In this document: piece after piece, positions 26,301 through 36,312 of the stretch
Layout of the letters: each line of letters starts with the position of its first letter
Position numbering within the stretch: the stretch's first letter is position 1
Position numbers and translations under genes: made by a program
Origin: Chlorobiota bacterium
GTDB lineage: Bacteria > Bacteroidota > Bacteroidia > Bacteroidales > F082
Reading direction: 5' to 3'
NCBI GenBank assembly: GCA_013151215.1
Contig: JAADIS010000005.1
Coordinates: 16,476-80,475 of the forward strand
Length of the DNA stretch: 64,000 nucleotides
Notes under the pieces: generated by a model
Told to the model about the DNA's origin: nothing
Seen by the model: only the letters and a program-made list of their open reading frames with translations
Database searches by the model: none

Positions 26301-28736
26301 TTATTGTTTAATAAGCATTTTATAGAATGAGCGATAAACGAAATAAAGCGCAATAGCCAGGAATACAATCCCGACATAAGGGGCAATAGCCCTAAAGTGA
26401 ACGGAAATAGCAATTTCCATGGCCAACAGACCAAACAAGGTCGTGAACTTGATAACAGGGTTCATTGCAACTGAGGATGTATCTTTATATGGGTCGCCAA
26501 CCGTGTCGCCAACAACTGCCGCAGCGTGGAGGTCGGTGCCTTTCTCCTGCATGTCAACCTCTATGACCTTTTTGGCGTTATCCCACGAACCACCAGCATT
26601 TGCCATGAAAATAGCCTGATATAAGCCGAAGAATGCTATCGATAATAAATAACCGATAAATAAAGCAACAGGCAATGAATTGCTCAGAACTTCATCATGT
26701 GACATCCCGTCTTTCAATCCGGAAGGAGCCGACAGGAAAGCGAAAGCCAAAGCAAATGAGAACAATGCAATAAAAATATTCCACATGCCTTTTTGTGCAT
26801 AAAGGGTACATATCTTAACAACTTCCTTCGATTTACTTATATCGGCTTTTTTCTCCGCATTGGGGTCCAGATTGATATTTTGTTTGATATACTCTGTGGC
26901 CCGAGCGGCACCTGTAGTAACGGCCTGAATAGATGCGCCTGTAAACCAGTATATTACCGCTCCCCCTAGTAAGAATCCGAGGACTGTATAGGGATTCAGG
27001 ATATTTAATACCTCTTCGGGCTTGATACCCAAAGTTTTCTCAATAACAAGGATCAGGGAGAAGATCATGGTGGTGGCGCCAACTACGGCAGTACCTATCA
27101 ACACCGGTTTGGCGGTGGCTTTAAAAGTATTGCCGGCCCCGTCGTTAGCCTCAAGGAAATATTTCGACTTCTCGAAATCAGGTGTAAAACCAAATTCTTT
27201 TTCAATCTCCGGGGTAATTTCTTCTTTGTTTTCCTCAATAAGCGACAATTCGTAAATCGACTGGGCATTATCCGTAACAGGGCCGTAGCTGTCAACAGCG
27301 ATGGTAACCGGGCCCATGCCAAGGAAACCGAAGGCCACAAGGCCGAAAGCGAATATTGAAGGATAGATCATTATGTTCTCAAGTCCGAACGTACTGGCAT
27401 AATAGCCAATGAACATCAATAGGAAGAAAACCATGCCTTGCCAGAAAGCACTGAAGTTACCGGCAACCAACCCGGAGAGTATGTTTAGGGAAGCACCACC
27501 TTGTTTCGATGCCTCCACAACTTCTTTTACGTGGATTGATTTAGGGCTAGTGAACAATTTGGTGAATTCAGGGATGAGCGCCGCGCCTAATGTTCCGGCA
27601 CTGATTATTATTGAAAGCGTTATCCACAAATCGTAAGGCATGTCGCCTATCATCCAGTAACTGGCAGCAAAAGTTACTATAATCGAAACTATTGATGTTA
27701 TCCAGACCAATGAAGTAAGTGGTTTTTCAAAGTCGATATCGGTAGCATTCTTATATTTAGAATTAGTGATAGCACCGTTGATCCAAAATGACACTATTGA
27801 TGTAATAACCATGAGTATCCTCATAACGAATATCCATGTAAGCAGTTCTACCTTGTTCAGTTCGCCGGTAACCGTAGATGGAAGGGCAAGAACGATAAAC
27901 GAAATCAGGGCAACACCTGTTACGCCATAAGTCTCGAACCCGTCGGCAGTGGGTCCAACGCTATCGCCAGCATTGTCGCCTACGCAGTCGGCAATGGTTC
28001 CCGGGTTTCTCGGGTCGTCCTCACCTATCTTGAAGATAACTTTCATAAGGTCGGACCCGATATCGGCAATTTTTGTGAAGATACCACCCGCTATCCTTAA
28101 AACGGAAGCTCCGAGTGATTCACCAATGGCAAAGCCTATGAAGCTGGCACCGGCATATTCGCCCGGAACGAACATCAATATTATCAGCATCATTGTAAGC
28201 TCCAGTGAAATCAGCACAACGCCAATGCTCATGCCTGCGTTAAGAGGTATGTTTAAAAGCTTTACTGGCTTTTTCTCCAATGAGGCAAACGCCATTCTTG
28301 AGTTGGCCAAGGTATTCATCCTGATCCCGAACCAGGCTACACTGTATGAGCCGAGTATCCCAAGTATTGTCCAACCAAGGATCATAGCAACACCGCCAAA
28401 GCCGAAATGGGCATCGGAAAGCCAACCGAAATAAAATGCTACGGCAGTCCCGATAAACAAAAATAGTATTGCAAGGAACTTCCCTTGTTGGATAAGATAG
28501 GTTTTCCCTGTCTGGTAGATCACATCCGCAACCTCGAGCATAGACTTGTGCGCCCTGATTTTCTTCACCTGGGCAAACTGATATAAACCGAACAAAAACC
28601 CTGCTATGGTGATTAAGAACCCCCAATACAAAATGGTTTCCCCCCTCATGCCGTCAGGGATGACTAAATCCGCCTCGCTCGCCATCGTCATGAACGGCAG
28701 ACTAAACAGTGTAATAAATGATAAAACTCTCTTCAT
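26301..28736 (-). CDS. hppA: Membrane-bound ion-translocating pyrophosphatase
   Basis: It couples PPi hydrolysis to H+ or Na+ export. The ATG at 28736 starts a signal-like helix ([13 protein letters not shown]...); a TTG 30 bp upstream is less likely. 811 residues with about 16 membrane helices. Key motifs are [34 protein letters not shown] (core '[13 protein letters not shown]'), [10 protein letters not shown] and [13 protein letters not shown]. The loop [10 protein letters not shown] has Lys at the position that differs between K+-dependent and K+-independent enzymes, but Bacteroidota members form their own clade, so ion specificity is not assigned. Strong terminator downstream. Confidence 0.96.
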   Translation of the reverse strand: [811 protein letters not shown]

Positions 28737-28766
28737 AATATTATGGTTAAATGAAACAAATTTCAA

Positions 28767-29013
28767 ACGTTTGCATTAAAATGCTAAAATATAAATTTAG
28801 AAATTATTATTGGCTTTTAATTTATTTTTTTATTAAAAGTGCGTTTTTAATAAACAATCTTAAAAGTTTGCTTAAAATGAAATTCAAAAAACGGTGTAAA
28901 TATATTATTTTTTTAAAACAACAATGTTAGTAAATTACTAAAAACAAATTTAGCGTTTATATTGTATAAAAGATATTTTATATAATTTTATGCTCGCAAT
29001 TTAATATTGATAA
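28767..29013 (+). other. AT-rich intergenic region between divergent hppA and the BFN gene
   Basis: This 247-bp region is very AT-rich with poly-A/T runs and should contain both promoters. No box matching TAnnTTTG at a sensible distance could be assigned, and no gene or structured RNA was seen. Confidence 0.6.
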
Positions 29014-29595
29014 ATGAAGAAGGTAAAGTTGGAGATCGTGGGCATGTCGTATAGCCAATCCCAGAGCGGTGCCTACGCTTTAGTGCTTGGGGTTCCCGGT
29101 GAGAAAAAACGCTTGCCCATAATAATAGGGGGCTTCGAGGCACAGGCCATTGCCATCGAGCTGGAGAAAATGAAGCCCACCCGCCCGCTTACGCACGATT
29201 TGTTTAAAAATTTCGCCCTTCATTTCGGCATTCGCCTTAAAGAGGTGATTATCAATGATTTCGTTGACGGCATTTTTTATTCTAAATTGGTATGCATTAC
29301 TAATGACGGTGATCTTACGGAATTGGACAGCCGCACTTCCGATGCCGTTGCCCTCGCATTGCGCTTCAACTGCCCTATTTTCGCAGAGGCCGGAGTTATG
29401 GAAGAAGCTGGTATAATTATGGAAGAAGGCGATGAAAGTGTTGAAGTCTTGGAAAAGCCGCATAGCCCGCAAACAAAATACAGCGACTATTTATTGCCCG
29501 AGCTTGAGGAAATGCTTGCCAAAGCGGTCGAAAACGAGAATTTCGAGGAAGCCTCAAAAATTAGGGATGAAATAAAAAGAAGGCAAAACAAATAA
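29014..29595 (+). CDS. Bifunctional nuclease (DUF151/BFN) family protein with UVR motif
   Basis: The 193-residue protein starts MKKVKLEIVGMSYSQSQ. Residues 1-~135 are the BFN (DUF151) domain: LPIIIGGFEAQAIAIELE, RPLTHDLF and DSRTSDAVALALRF are its conserved blocks. Residues ~160-190 form a UvrB/UvrC interaction motif (LAKAVENENFEEASKIRDEI; core 'NFEEASKIRDEI'). Plant and Thermotoga relatives act on nucleic acids, but the bacterial role is uncertain. Divergent from hppA. Confidence 0.92.
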   Translation: MKKVKLEIVGMSYSQSQSGAYALVLGVPGEKKRLPIIIGGFEAQAIAIELEKMKPTRPLTHDLFKNFALHFGIRLKEVIINDFVDGIFYSKLVCITNDGDLTELDSRTSDAVALALRFNCPIFAEAGVMEEAGIIMEEGDESVEVLEKPHSPQTKYSDYLLPELEEMLAKAVENENFEEASKIRDEIKRRQNK

Positions 29596-29658
29596 ACCGA
29601 TAAACGGTATTTCATATAAATTCCCTCGTTTAAAGCAAAGACTACAGATAACGATCGG

Positions 29659-30912
29659 CTAATGATGCGTTGTTGCGACTTCGGCAGGCTTGTGCTCGTG
29701 CTTGAAGAATATAGCAAACAGGATTGCTATTATCAGTGAATAGGCTGCAAAGGTGAGCCAGATGCCTTGCCACTCGAAATCCCCCTCGGCATTTTTGAAG
29801 AAATTATCGATTATCAAACCACTGCTCCAACTGCCCAAAATGGCGCCAAAACCATTTGTCATCATCATAAACACACCTTGTGCGCTCGCGCGAATACTGG
29901 AATCGGTTTGAGTTTCAACAAATAAGGATCCTGAGATGTTGAAAAAGTCGAAAGCCATCCCATAAACGATATTCGACAATATTATCATCCACAATGCATC
30001 GGCAGGGTTTCCGTAGCCGAAGAGGGTGAATCGCAACACCCAGGCAACCATACTGAAGAGCATGACGTTTTTTATGCCAAACCGCCTTAAGAAAAATGGT
30101 ATGGCCAAGATAAAGAGCGTTTCCGACATCTGCGAGATCGACATAATTATTGCAGGGTATTCAATCGACCATAAACCTTTGTATTCGGGAATTTTCGCAA
30201 AATCGTGCAGAAATGTATCGCCATAGGCATTTGTTAGCTGCAAGGAGGCGCCAAGCAGCATCGAAAAAATAAAGAACATAGCCATCTTGCTGTTCTTGAA
30301 CAGGGTAAAAGCCTTTAATCCCAGTGAATCCACCAGCGACTTGCTTTCCACATTTTTGCTGACGGCGCATTTGGGAAGCATGAAAGAGAACAGTCCGAGA
30401 ATGAGCGAGGCTCCGGCTGCAACATAAAACTGCGCTGCCGATGTTTCTATCCTCAACAGGCTTACAACCCACATGGCGACAATAAAACCAATGGTGCCGA
30501 ACACCCTAATTGGAGGGTAGTGCTTTATCACATCAAGCCCGGCGCCCTTCAATGCCGAATATGCCACTGTTATGGAAAGCGAGATAGTCGGCATATAAAA
30601 AACCATGTTGAGCAACATTACCCAGAAAAAAGAAGTCGGGTTGTTTAGCTCGGGCAGCATAAAAAGAATTCCCGAGCCGATAATATGAAAAATCCCGAGC
30701 AGTTTTTCAGCATTTATCCAGCGGTCGGCAATAATGCCCGCTATGGCCGGCATAAATAAGGAAGCAATGCCCATGGTGGAAAAGATAGCGCCGAACTCCG
30801 TTCCTGTCCAGTCCCGGTTCTGAAACCAATATCCGCCAATCGTTATAAGCCATGCACCCCAGATAAAGAACTGCAGAAAGTTCATTATTGTAATCTTACT
30901 CTTTATCCCCAT
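29659..30912 (-). CDS. Nucleoside permease (NHS family, NupG/XapB-like MFS)
   Basis: The 417 residues make 12 membrane helices. MNFLQFFIWGAWLITIGGYWF near the start (core 'FFIWGAWLITIGGY') and PAIAGIIADRWINAEKLL in the first cytoplasmic loop are the nucleoside:H+ symporter signature. Likely uptake of nucleosides across the inner membrane. It is convergent with the BFN gene; the divergently oriented thyA-folA pair lies upstream, a sensible pyrimidine-metabolism neighbour though not co-transcribed. Confidence 0.92.
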   Translation of the reverse strand: MGIKSKITIMNFLQFFIWGAWLITIGGYWFQNRDWTGTEFGAIFSTMGIASLFMPAIAGIIADRWINAEKLLGIFHIIGSGILFMLPELNNPTSFFWVMLLNMVFYMPTISLSITVAYSALKGAGLDVIKHYPPIRVFGTIGFIVAMWVVSLLRIETSAAQFYVAAGASLILGLFSFMLPKCAVSKNVESKSLVDSLGLKAFTLFKNSKMAMFFIFSMLLGASLQLTNAYGDTFLHDFAKIPEYKGLWSIEYPAIIMSISQMSETLFILAIPFFLRRFGIKNVMLFSMVAWVLRFTLFGYGNPADALWMIILSNIVYGMAFDFFNISGSLFVETQTDSSIRASAQGVFMMMTNGFGAILGSWSSGLIIDNFFKNAEGDFEWQGIWLTFAAYSLIIAILFAIFFKHEHKPAEVATTHH

Positions 30913-31149
30913 GATGATTTTTTTATTTTAATCGGTAAATGTAAAATATTTTTAAAACGCAAAATATCCCCATAAGGTCATTATTGGTTTTGATCCGCCG
31001 GATAAAAGGCTTGTTTTTTTGGAATCTTTGTTAAGTAAATTCTAATCGTATAATTATCAATATTTTATAATTTGATTTTTTTATTGCTCAATTTATTTTT
31101 AAAATTAAATATGTTGATAACTTTGGAGCGTATAAAATCATATATCTTT

Positions 31150-31974
31150 ATGAAGCAGTACCTGGATTTATTAAATGAAGTTTTGAGCAAGGGGATAAAG
31201 AAGACAGACCGTACCGGAACCGGTACTATCAGTTACTTCGGCCCCCAATTGAGGTTCGACCTAAAGGATGGGTTCCCAATGCTAACGACAAAAAAACTTC
31301 ATCTTAAATCAATAATTTATGAGCTGCTCTGGTTTTTAAAAGGGGATACGAACATCAAATATCTTCAGGAAAACGGTGTTAGGATATGGAACGAATGGGC
31401 AGATGAAAACGGCGATCTGGGACCCGTTTACGGAGCCCAGTGGCGTAACTGGAATGCTGAGGGCATCGACCAGATAAGCATGGCCATCGACCAGATTAAG
31501 AACAATCCCGATAGCCGCAGAATTATTGTCTCGGCCTGGAATCCCTCGGTAATGCCGGAAAGTGGCAAGACATTCGCAGAGAATGTCGCGGCCGGAAATG
31601 CCGCCTTGCCTCCTTGTCACGCATGGTTCCAGTTTTATGTCGCCGACGGGAAACTCTCGCTGCAGATGTATCAGCGCAGCGCCGATATTTTCCTTGGCGT
31701 ACCTTTTAATATAGCTTCCTATTCGTTGCTGCTGCTGATGGTAGCGCAGGTTACTAATTTGCAGGCCGGCGAGTTTGTGCACACCTTTGGCGACGCCCAT
31801 ATTTATCTAAACCATATAGATCAGGTGAAAATGCAACTGGGCAGGCAAGCTAAACCCCTGCCTAAAATGTCATTAAATCCGCGGATTAATAGTATTTTTG
31901 ATTTTAAGTTCGGGGATTTTACGCTTTCGGCTTACGATGCACATCCGCACATCAAAGGGGCGATATCTATTTAA
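31150..31974 (+). CDS. thyA: Thymidylate synthase
   Basis: It methylates dUMP to dTMP using methylene-THF. ATG 31150 ([12 protein letters not shown]...) matches the family start; the 26 codons upstream are AT-rich, unrelated sequence. KTDRTGTGT, the catalytic [11 protein letters not shown] (Cys ~156) and the [17 protein letters not shown] block are intact. 274 residues. The next gene, folA, regenerates the folate, 20 bp downstream. Confidence 0.97.
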   Translation: MKQYLDLLNEVLSKGIKKTDRTGTGTISYFGPQLRFDLKDGFPMLTTKKLHLKSIIYELLWFLKGDTNIKYLQENGVRIWNEWADENGDLGPVYGAQWRNWNAEGIDQISMAIDQIKNNPDSRRIIVSAWNPSVMPESGKTFAENVAAGNAALPPCHAWFQFYVADGKLSLQMYQRSADIFLGVPFNIASYSLLLLMVAQVTNLQAGEFVHTFGDAHIYLNHIDQVKMQLGRQAKPLPKMSLNPRINSIFDFKFGDFTLSAYDAHPHIKGAISI

Positions 31975-31994
31975 CAATAAAATATTTAATAAAA

Positions 31995-32504
31995 TTGAAA
32001 GAAAACAACAAAAATATATCGATAATAGTGGCAATAGCCTCCAATTACGCCATTGGGAAAGATAACGACCTTCTATGGCATATCCCCAACGACCTGAAAC
32101 GCTTTAAGAAACTTACGGAGAACCATTTTATAGTGATGGGCAAGCGTACTTATTATTCTTTGCCTAAACGTCCGCTCCCAAATCGTACAAGCCTGATAAT
32201 AACAGATATAGCCGATGAAAAAATAGATAATTGCCTTATGGCTTATTCCATCGACGATGCCATAAGCAAAATGGACGGTGAAAAGGAAAACTTTGTCATC
32301 GGAGGCGGTTCTATTTATAAACAGTTTATGCCTTTGGCCAACAAACTATATATAACAAGGGTACATAAGGAATTCGATGCAGATACTTTTTTCCCCGAGA
32401 TTTCGTTAGACGATTGGGAATTAGTTTACTCCATGGATGTTGACGATGACGATAAAAATGATTTTAATTATTCGTATGAAGAATATATAAGAAAGGCAAA
32501 GTAG
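31995..32504 (+). CDS. folA: Dihydrofolate reductase
   Basis: It reduces dihydrofolate made by ThyA. ISIIVAIASNYAIGKDNDLLWHIPNDLKRFK (core 'NDLLWHIPNDLKRFK') contains the active-site Trp and Asp, and FVIGGGSIYKQF is the NADPH loop. 169 residues. The start is TTG at 31995 (KENNKN...), with no better ATG upstream in frame. Same operon as thyA. Confidence 0.95.
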   Translation: MKENNKNISIIVAIASNYAIGKDNDLLWHIPNDLKRFKKLTENHFIVMGKRTYYSLPKRPLPNRTSLIITDIADEKIDNCLMAYSIDDAISKMDGEKENFVIGGGSIYKQFMPLANKLYITRVHKEFDADTFFPEISLDDWELVYSMDVDDDDKNDFNYSYEEYIRKAK

Positions 32505-32508
32505 GCTT

Positions 32509-33354
32509 ATGAAAAGAATTGTTTATTTAATTGCTTTGGTTTCGGTATTTTACCTTGCATCATGCAAGAAGGACAATAAGAACACTAGCGTGGATTATGC
32601 CTTCGGCGTTGAAGTCAGCTCCGACTATGTAAGCGCACAGCACCTTTTGTTCAGCTTGTCGAACACCTATTTTAAGGCGATTTACGATAGTAATCTGTTC
32701 GCTAGCGGTACAGCAACGATCGATGGGGCAATGATTAATTATTATCCGGACTCCACTTATCAGCTTCATATATTTTATCCTGATTGGGGACAGGACGACG
32801 GCTATGGCAACTGGCGCCAAGGTGAGATATATGCTCAAGCGGATAGCGGCTTCTTCAAACAACAGTTTCCTGTTGAAATAAGTTTCGTTAACTTCAATTT
32901 AACTAAGGACACCATAAGCGCAGATAGTTACTCTTACAGTTATATGGGTGAGGAAAACGGTATGGATAAATTTAATTTAAAAGTAGTGAATGGCAGCCGT
33001 AATTTCGAGGATACAACCGGCGTTATTTATTTTAATGCCGACCTTTCGATAAATATAGTGAAGAACGACACGATAAGCGGGTCGTCCCAGCCTGAATTAT
33101 TGCTTTTTAGCGGGACAATGGATGGCATTTGTAGGAACGGAGACGATTTTTCGACAGGATCGACTACTGATTTTATGAGCGATTTAAGTTGCAACTGGAT
33201 GAAAAGCGGTGTAGTCACCATAAACTTCAGTCAGGTTGAATATAGCGGAACTATATATTTTAGCGATACTTCCGTTTGTGAAAATTGGTATAACTTAGTG
33301 ATCGACAATATCGATTTCCCCTCAAAAATACAAAAGCCAAAGTGGGTTAAGTGA
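32509..33354 (+). CDS. Hypothetical lipoprotein
   Basis: The 281-residue product starts with a lipoprotein signal (MKRIVYLIALVSVFYLASC, lipobox LASC, Cys ~19) followed by a KKDNKN linker. The rest is beta-rich with many Tyr/Ser/Asp residues and no recognised domain. It begins 4 bp after folA and may be translated with it. Likely outer-membrane anchored; function unknown. Confidence 0.75.
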   Translation: MKRIVYLIALVSVFYLASCKKDNKNTSVDYAFGVEVSSDYVSAQHLLFSLSNTYFKAIYDSNLFASGTATIDGAMINYYPDSTYQLHIFYPDWGQDDGYGNWRQGEIYAQADSGFFKQQFPVEISFVNFNLTKDTISADSYSYSYMGEENGMDKFNLKVVNGSRNFEDTTGVIYFNADLSINIVKNDTISGSSQPELLLFSGTMDGICRNGDDFSTGSTTDFMSDLSCNWMKSGVVTINFSQVEYSGTIYFSDTSVCENWYNLVIDNIDFPSKIQKPKWVK

Positions 33355-33403
33355 AGATTTAGTAAATTACTCGATATTTCATAAAATTTAAGATACAGGG
33401 ATA

Positions 33404-33435
33404 GCAAGCCATATAAAAAGGGTTGGGCTTGTTTT
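33404..33435 (+). terminator. Weak intrinsic terminator
   Basis: CAAGCC (33405-33410) pairs with GGCTTG (33426-33431) across a 15-nt loop, followed by TTTTC. It probably ends the thyA-folA-lipoprotein transcript. Confidence 0.4.
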
Positions 33436-33478
33436 CAATAAAAAAGATGAAACCGATGGCCGAGAATGATGAAACCAA

Positions 33479-34021
33479 TTATTCCCCCATCAACTCTTCG
33501 ATTTTCCCCACCATACCTTCAAATTCATTTCTGTCGTAAAGGCGGGTCAGATAGGCTATCTTGCCGTTTTTGTCGATTACTACATTACGCGTAACCCCTG
33601 CACGTTTGTGTGCAAATTCTTGAAATATCAGGGCATCAGGGTCAAGTGCCATGGGATAGGTGGTTTTCATCTGCTTTTTAAAAGCAAGCACCTTTTCCAG
33701 AGGTTCGTCAAAGTCGATACCGATTAAGATAAAACCTTCATTTTTAAACCTTTGCCAGACTTCCTTTTCTAGATGTGGCATTTCCTTTCGGCAGACCGAA
33801 CACCAGCTTGCGGTAAACTGCAAAACAACGATCTTATCTCTTAAATCATGCAGATGAAGAGTGTTTCCGTCAGTTAAGTTAAACTGTATGTTCCCCGGCT
33901 TGTCGCCGATATTGACGATATAACCTCGGTTTTTGTTTATTTCGACACTATCAGATTTTTGGTCCTGTGCTTTTAATAATCCTAAAGTTGCCATCGAAAA
34001 CATTAGCAAAACAAGTCTCAT
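33479..34021 (-). CDS. TlpA-like thioredoxin-family periplasmic protein
   Basis: The 180 residues have a signal peptide (to ~LLKAQ, residue ~18), then an AhpC/TSA-TlpA fold. The redox motif is FTASWCSVCRKEMPHLEKE with CSVC near residues 77-80 in place of the usual CxPC, followed by FILIGIDFDEPLEKV and GVTRNVVIDKNGKIAYL (the cis-Pro region, here with Thr preceding). It probably reduces or isomerises disulfides in the periplasm. A TACATTTG promoter box lies 14 nt upstream. Confidence 0.88.
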   Translation of the reverse strand: MRLVLLMFSMATLGLLKAQDQKSDSVEINKNRGYIVNIGDKPGNIQFNLTDGNTLHLHDLRDKIVVLQFTASWCSVCRKEMPHLEKEVWQRFKNEGFILIGIDFDEPLEKVLAFKKQMKTTYPMALDPDALIFQEFAHKRAGVTRNVVIDKNGKIAYLTRLYDRNEFEGMVGKIEELMGE

Positions 34022-34035
34022 ATTCGCTTTTTCGG

Positions 34036-34043
34036 CAAATGTA
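34036..34043 (-). promoter_or_regulatory. -7 box (TACATTTG) for the TlpA-like gene
   Basis: The minus-strand TACATTTG matches TAnnTTTG, 14 nt before the ATG at 34021. Confidence 0.5.
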
Positions 34044-34076
34044 AAAATTATGGATTAGTCAAGAATATGAAATACA

Positions 34077-35348
34077 TCATGTTTTGCGCTTCTTCTTCTT
34101 TGCTGCCGGAAACAGTATATTGTTCAGTATCAATCGGTAACCAGGACTGTTGGGATGTAGGTTCAAATCGGTCGGGGGGTCTCCAATGCGGTGCTGATAG
34201 TCTTCGGGGTCGTGCCCGCCATAAAATGTCCAGAAGCCCTTCCCGAATTCGCCGTGCATATAACGAACTTCCCCCGCAGCTTTGTTCTCGCCCATAATTA
34301 TAACACCCGATTTTATTTTGTCCTTGTTAAAAGCCGTTGTCTGCCCCATGAAACCAGGGATGATCTTTACATGATCCTGGGTGAGCATGCTTGGGATATG
34401 ATCCCACTTTGCGGAAAACTCAAAGAGGCTGAAAAAATCGTTTGACTTATTTATCGAGCGCGGTCTTGTATAAGTTACGTCGATATCAGAAATCTCATAT
34501 TCTGTGGGATTTTTAACAAGAGTGAAATCCTTGAACGCGAAGCAAGGGGAATAATCCAGCTTTTGCTGGGCGTTGGCATCCATTGGATCGCCATCGAACA
34601 TAACATCACAAATATCTGTATGTTGAGCAGATAAGGCAACATCATAACTGTCGGTGGCCGAACACATTGCAAAAAGGTATCCACCCCCGGCAACAAACTC
34701 CCTTATCTTTTTTGCAACTGCAAGCTTAAGTTCCGATACCTTTTTAAACCCGAGCTTGTGAGCCATTTCTTCAGAAACCTTAACCCCTTCCTGATACCAG
34801 GGAAAACTTCGATATCGCGACCAGAATTTCCCATATTGCCCGGTAAAGTCCTCATGGTGGAGATGTAACCAATCGTAGGTGGGGAGCAGCCCGCCGATAA
34901 CCTCCTCGTCATAAATCACGTCATAAGGAATTTCGGCATAAGTAAGCGCCAGGGTAACGGCATCGTCCCAAGGCTGCTTGTTCTTGGGCGAGTAAACGGC
35001 AATTTTTGGGACTTTTTGCAGTTTCATATCATCCATGTTCACGTCGGGAGCCGAGATCTCAATTCTTATGCTTTGGGCCTGAACATCGCTGATTACCACA
35101 TAGCTGACGCCTCTTACAACACATTCGTTCTCGAAACTTTCGGCATAGGGCAGGAGATAGGACCCGCCCCTATAGTTGAGCAGCCAGCTGATCTCAACAT
35201 CCTGCTGCAACACCCAAAACGCTATCCCGTAGGCCTTCAAATGGTTTGTTTGTGTTTTGTCCATTGGTATAAGTATTTGCGCTGCAAATATTTGCATGCC
35301 AAAACTTAACAGTATAACGAGTGATGATATTTTAATGAGATTCTTCAA
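34077..35348 (-). CDS. Secreted protein of the Bacteroidota 'asparagine synthetase B'-labelled family
   Basis: The 423 residues begin with a signal peptide (SLVILLSFGMQIFAA). The mature start ILIPMDKTQTNHLKAYGIAFWVLQ and LLNYRGGSYLLPY are characteristic of a Bacteroidota family that databases often call asparagine synthetase B. I see no Ntn-hydrolase Cys2 or PPi-loop of true AsnB, so that name is misleading. VAVYSP-type and GGYLFAMCSATDSYDVA segments suggest a glutamine-amidotransferase-like fold. It lies 11 bp after an SDR gene and is in its operon. Confidence 0.75.
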   Translation of the reverse strand: MKNLIKISSLVILLSFGMQIFAAQILIPMDKTQTNHLKAYGIAFWVLQQDVEISWLLNYRGGSYLLPYAESFENECVVRGVSYVVISDVQAQSIRIEISAPDVNMDDMKLQKVPKIAVYSPKNKQPWDDAVTLALTYAEIPYDVIYDEEVIGGLLPTYDWLHLHHEDFTGQYGKFWSRYRSFPWYQEGVKVSEEMAHKLGFKKVSELKLAVAKKIREFVAGGGYLFAMCSATDSYDVALSAQHTDICDVMFDGDPMDANAQQKLDYSPCFAFKDFTLVKNPTEYEISDIDVTYTRPRSINKSNDFFSLFEFSAKWDHIPSMLTQDHVKIIPGFMGQTTAFNKDKIKSGVIIMGENKAAGEVRYMHGEFGKGFWTFYGGHDPEDYQHRIGDPPTDLNLHPNSPGYRLILNNILFPAAKKKKRKT

Positions 35349-35359
35349 AAAGATATTTT

Positions 35360-36307
35360 TTATTCCATTTGCAAACTTAATTCTAATTTCTTCATCAATA
35401 AATCATAGTGGTGATTTTCTGACTTATTTTTAAGTTTTTTAAGAGCATTCTCGACTTTATCTTGCTGCCAATCGTTTTTCAAAACAGCCAGGCCCGGAAT
35501 TCCGGTCTTAATTATCTCGTCTCCCTCGTACTTTTGCTCTATAAGTTTTTCTCCTGCCTTAGCACCTATCAATCTGATTTTAATATCTTTACCCGACTTC
35601 TTTATCATTTCCGCGGCCAAATCGGCGATATTTGTATTTTCGTTTGCCATAATAAAAACATCACCTGGCTTTGAGTATGTCATACAATTGGAAAGCAGTT
35701 CCGCAGCCTTGTCCCTCTCAATGAACCTTCTTTCCATTCTTGCATCTGTAATCGTTATAGGCCCACCCGAGATTAATTGTTTTTTGAATAATTCAGTAAC
35801 GGAGCCGGGGCTGCCGGGAACATTAGGCATCCGAAAAGAAACCATCTTGCACTTGCCCCCGGTTTGGTTTCGTAAATATATCTCCGACAGATATTTAGTC
35901 AGGCCAACTACCGACTCGGCCTCCCTGGCAAGATTTGACGAAACCGCCATAAAACTTTTTACGGAATGTTTTATGCATAGATCCGCCAGCATTTTGGTGC
36001 CGAAATAATTTGTTCTGACAGCCAAGATGGGGTTTTCTTCTGCGGGGCCCAGCCTTGTTATTGCAGCAAGATGAAACACATAGTCGGGCTGGTGTTTTTT
36101 AAACAATGCATCTTGTCTTGCAAAATCAAGCAGGTCGGCGGTTTCATAAACCAATGCCGGGCCATGAAGCAACTTGCTGCTTCTTGGGCGTTGGCACGCG
36201 ACAATTTTGTTATTGGCGCTTGACAGCAGATGCCTTATAAGCTGTTTGCCGATAAAGCTCCCGGCTCCGCTGACCAGGATTTTAGAATCATAATTATCAG
36301 TCATCAT
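35360..36307 (-). CDS. NAD-dependent epimerase/dehydratase (extended SDR)
   Basis: The N-terminal Rossmann motif is VSGAGSFIGKQLIRHL (GxGxxIG, ~residues 12-20), followed by VFHLAAITRLGPAEE and the active-site pair YLSEIYLR (the SDR YxxxK Tyr region with E instead of K) near residue 140. This variant YxxxE is odd; the frame looks intact, so catalysis may be weakened or altered. 315 residues. Likely nucleotide-sugar modification. A start at 36304 (second Met) is possible. Confidence 0.85.
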   Translation of the reverse strand: MMTDNYDSKILVSGAGSFIGKQLIRHLLSSANNKIVACQRPRSSKLLHGPALVYETADLLDFARQDALFKKHQPDYVFHLAAITRLGPAEENPILAVRTNYFGTKMLADLCIKHSVKSFMAVSSNLAREAESVVGLTKYLSEIYLRNQTGGKCKMVSFRMPNVPGSPGSVTELFKKQLISGGPITITDARMERRFIERDKAAELLSNCMTYSKPGDVFIMANENTNIADLAAEMIKKSGKDIKIRLIGAKAGEKLIEQKYEGDEIIKTGIPGLAVLKNDWQQDKVENALKKLKNKSENHHYDLLMKKLELSLQME

Positions 36308-36312
36308 TATTG

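Noticed and set aside
32560..32862. Open frame antisense to the lipoprotein gene at 32509-33354
   Set aside because: It is a shadow of the real coding strand; the forward frame has a proper lipobox and operon position.
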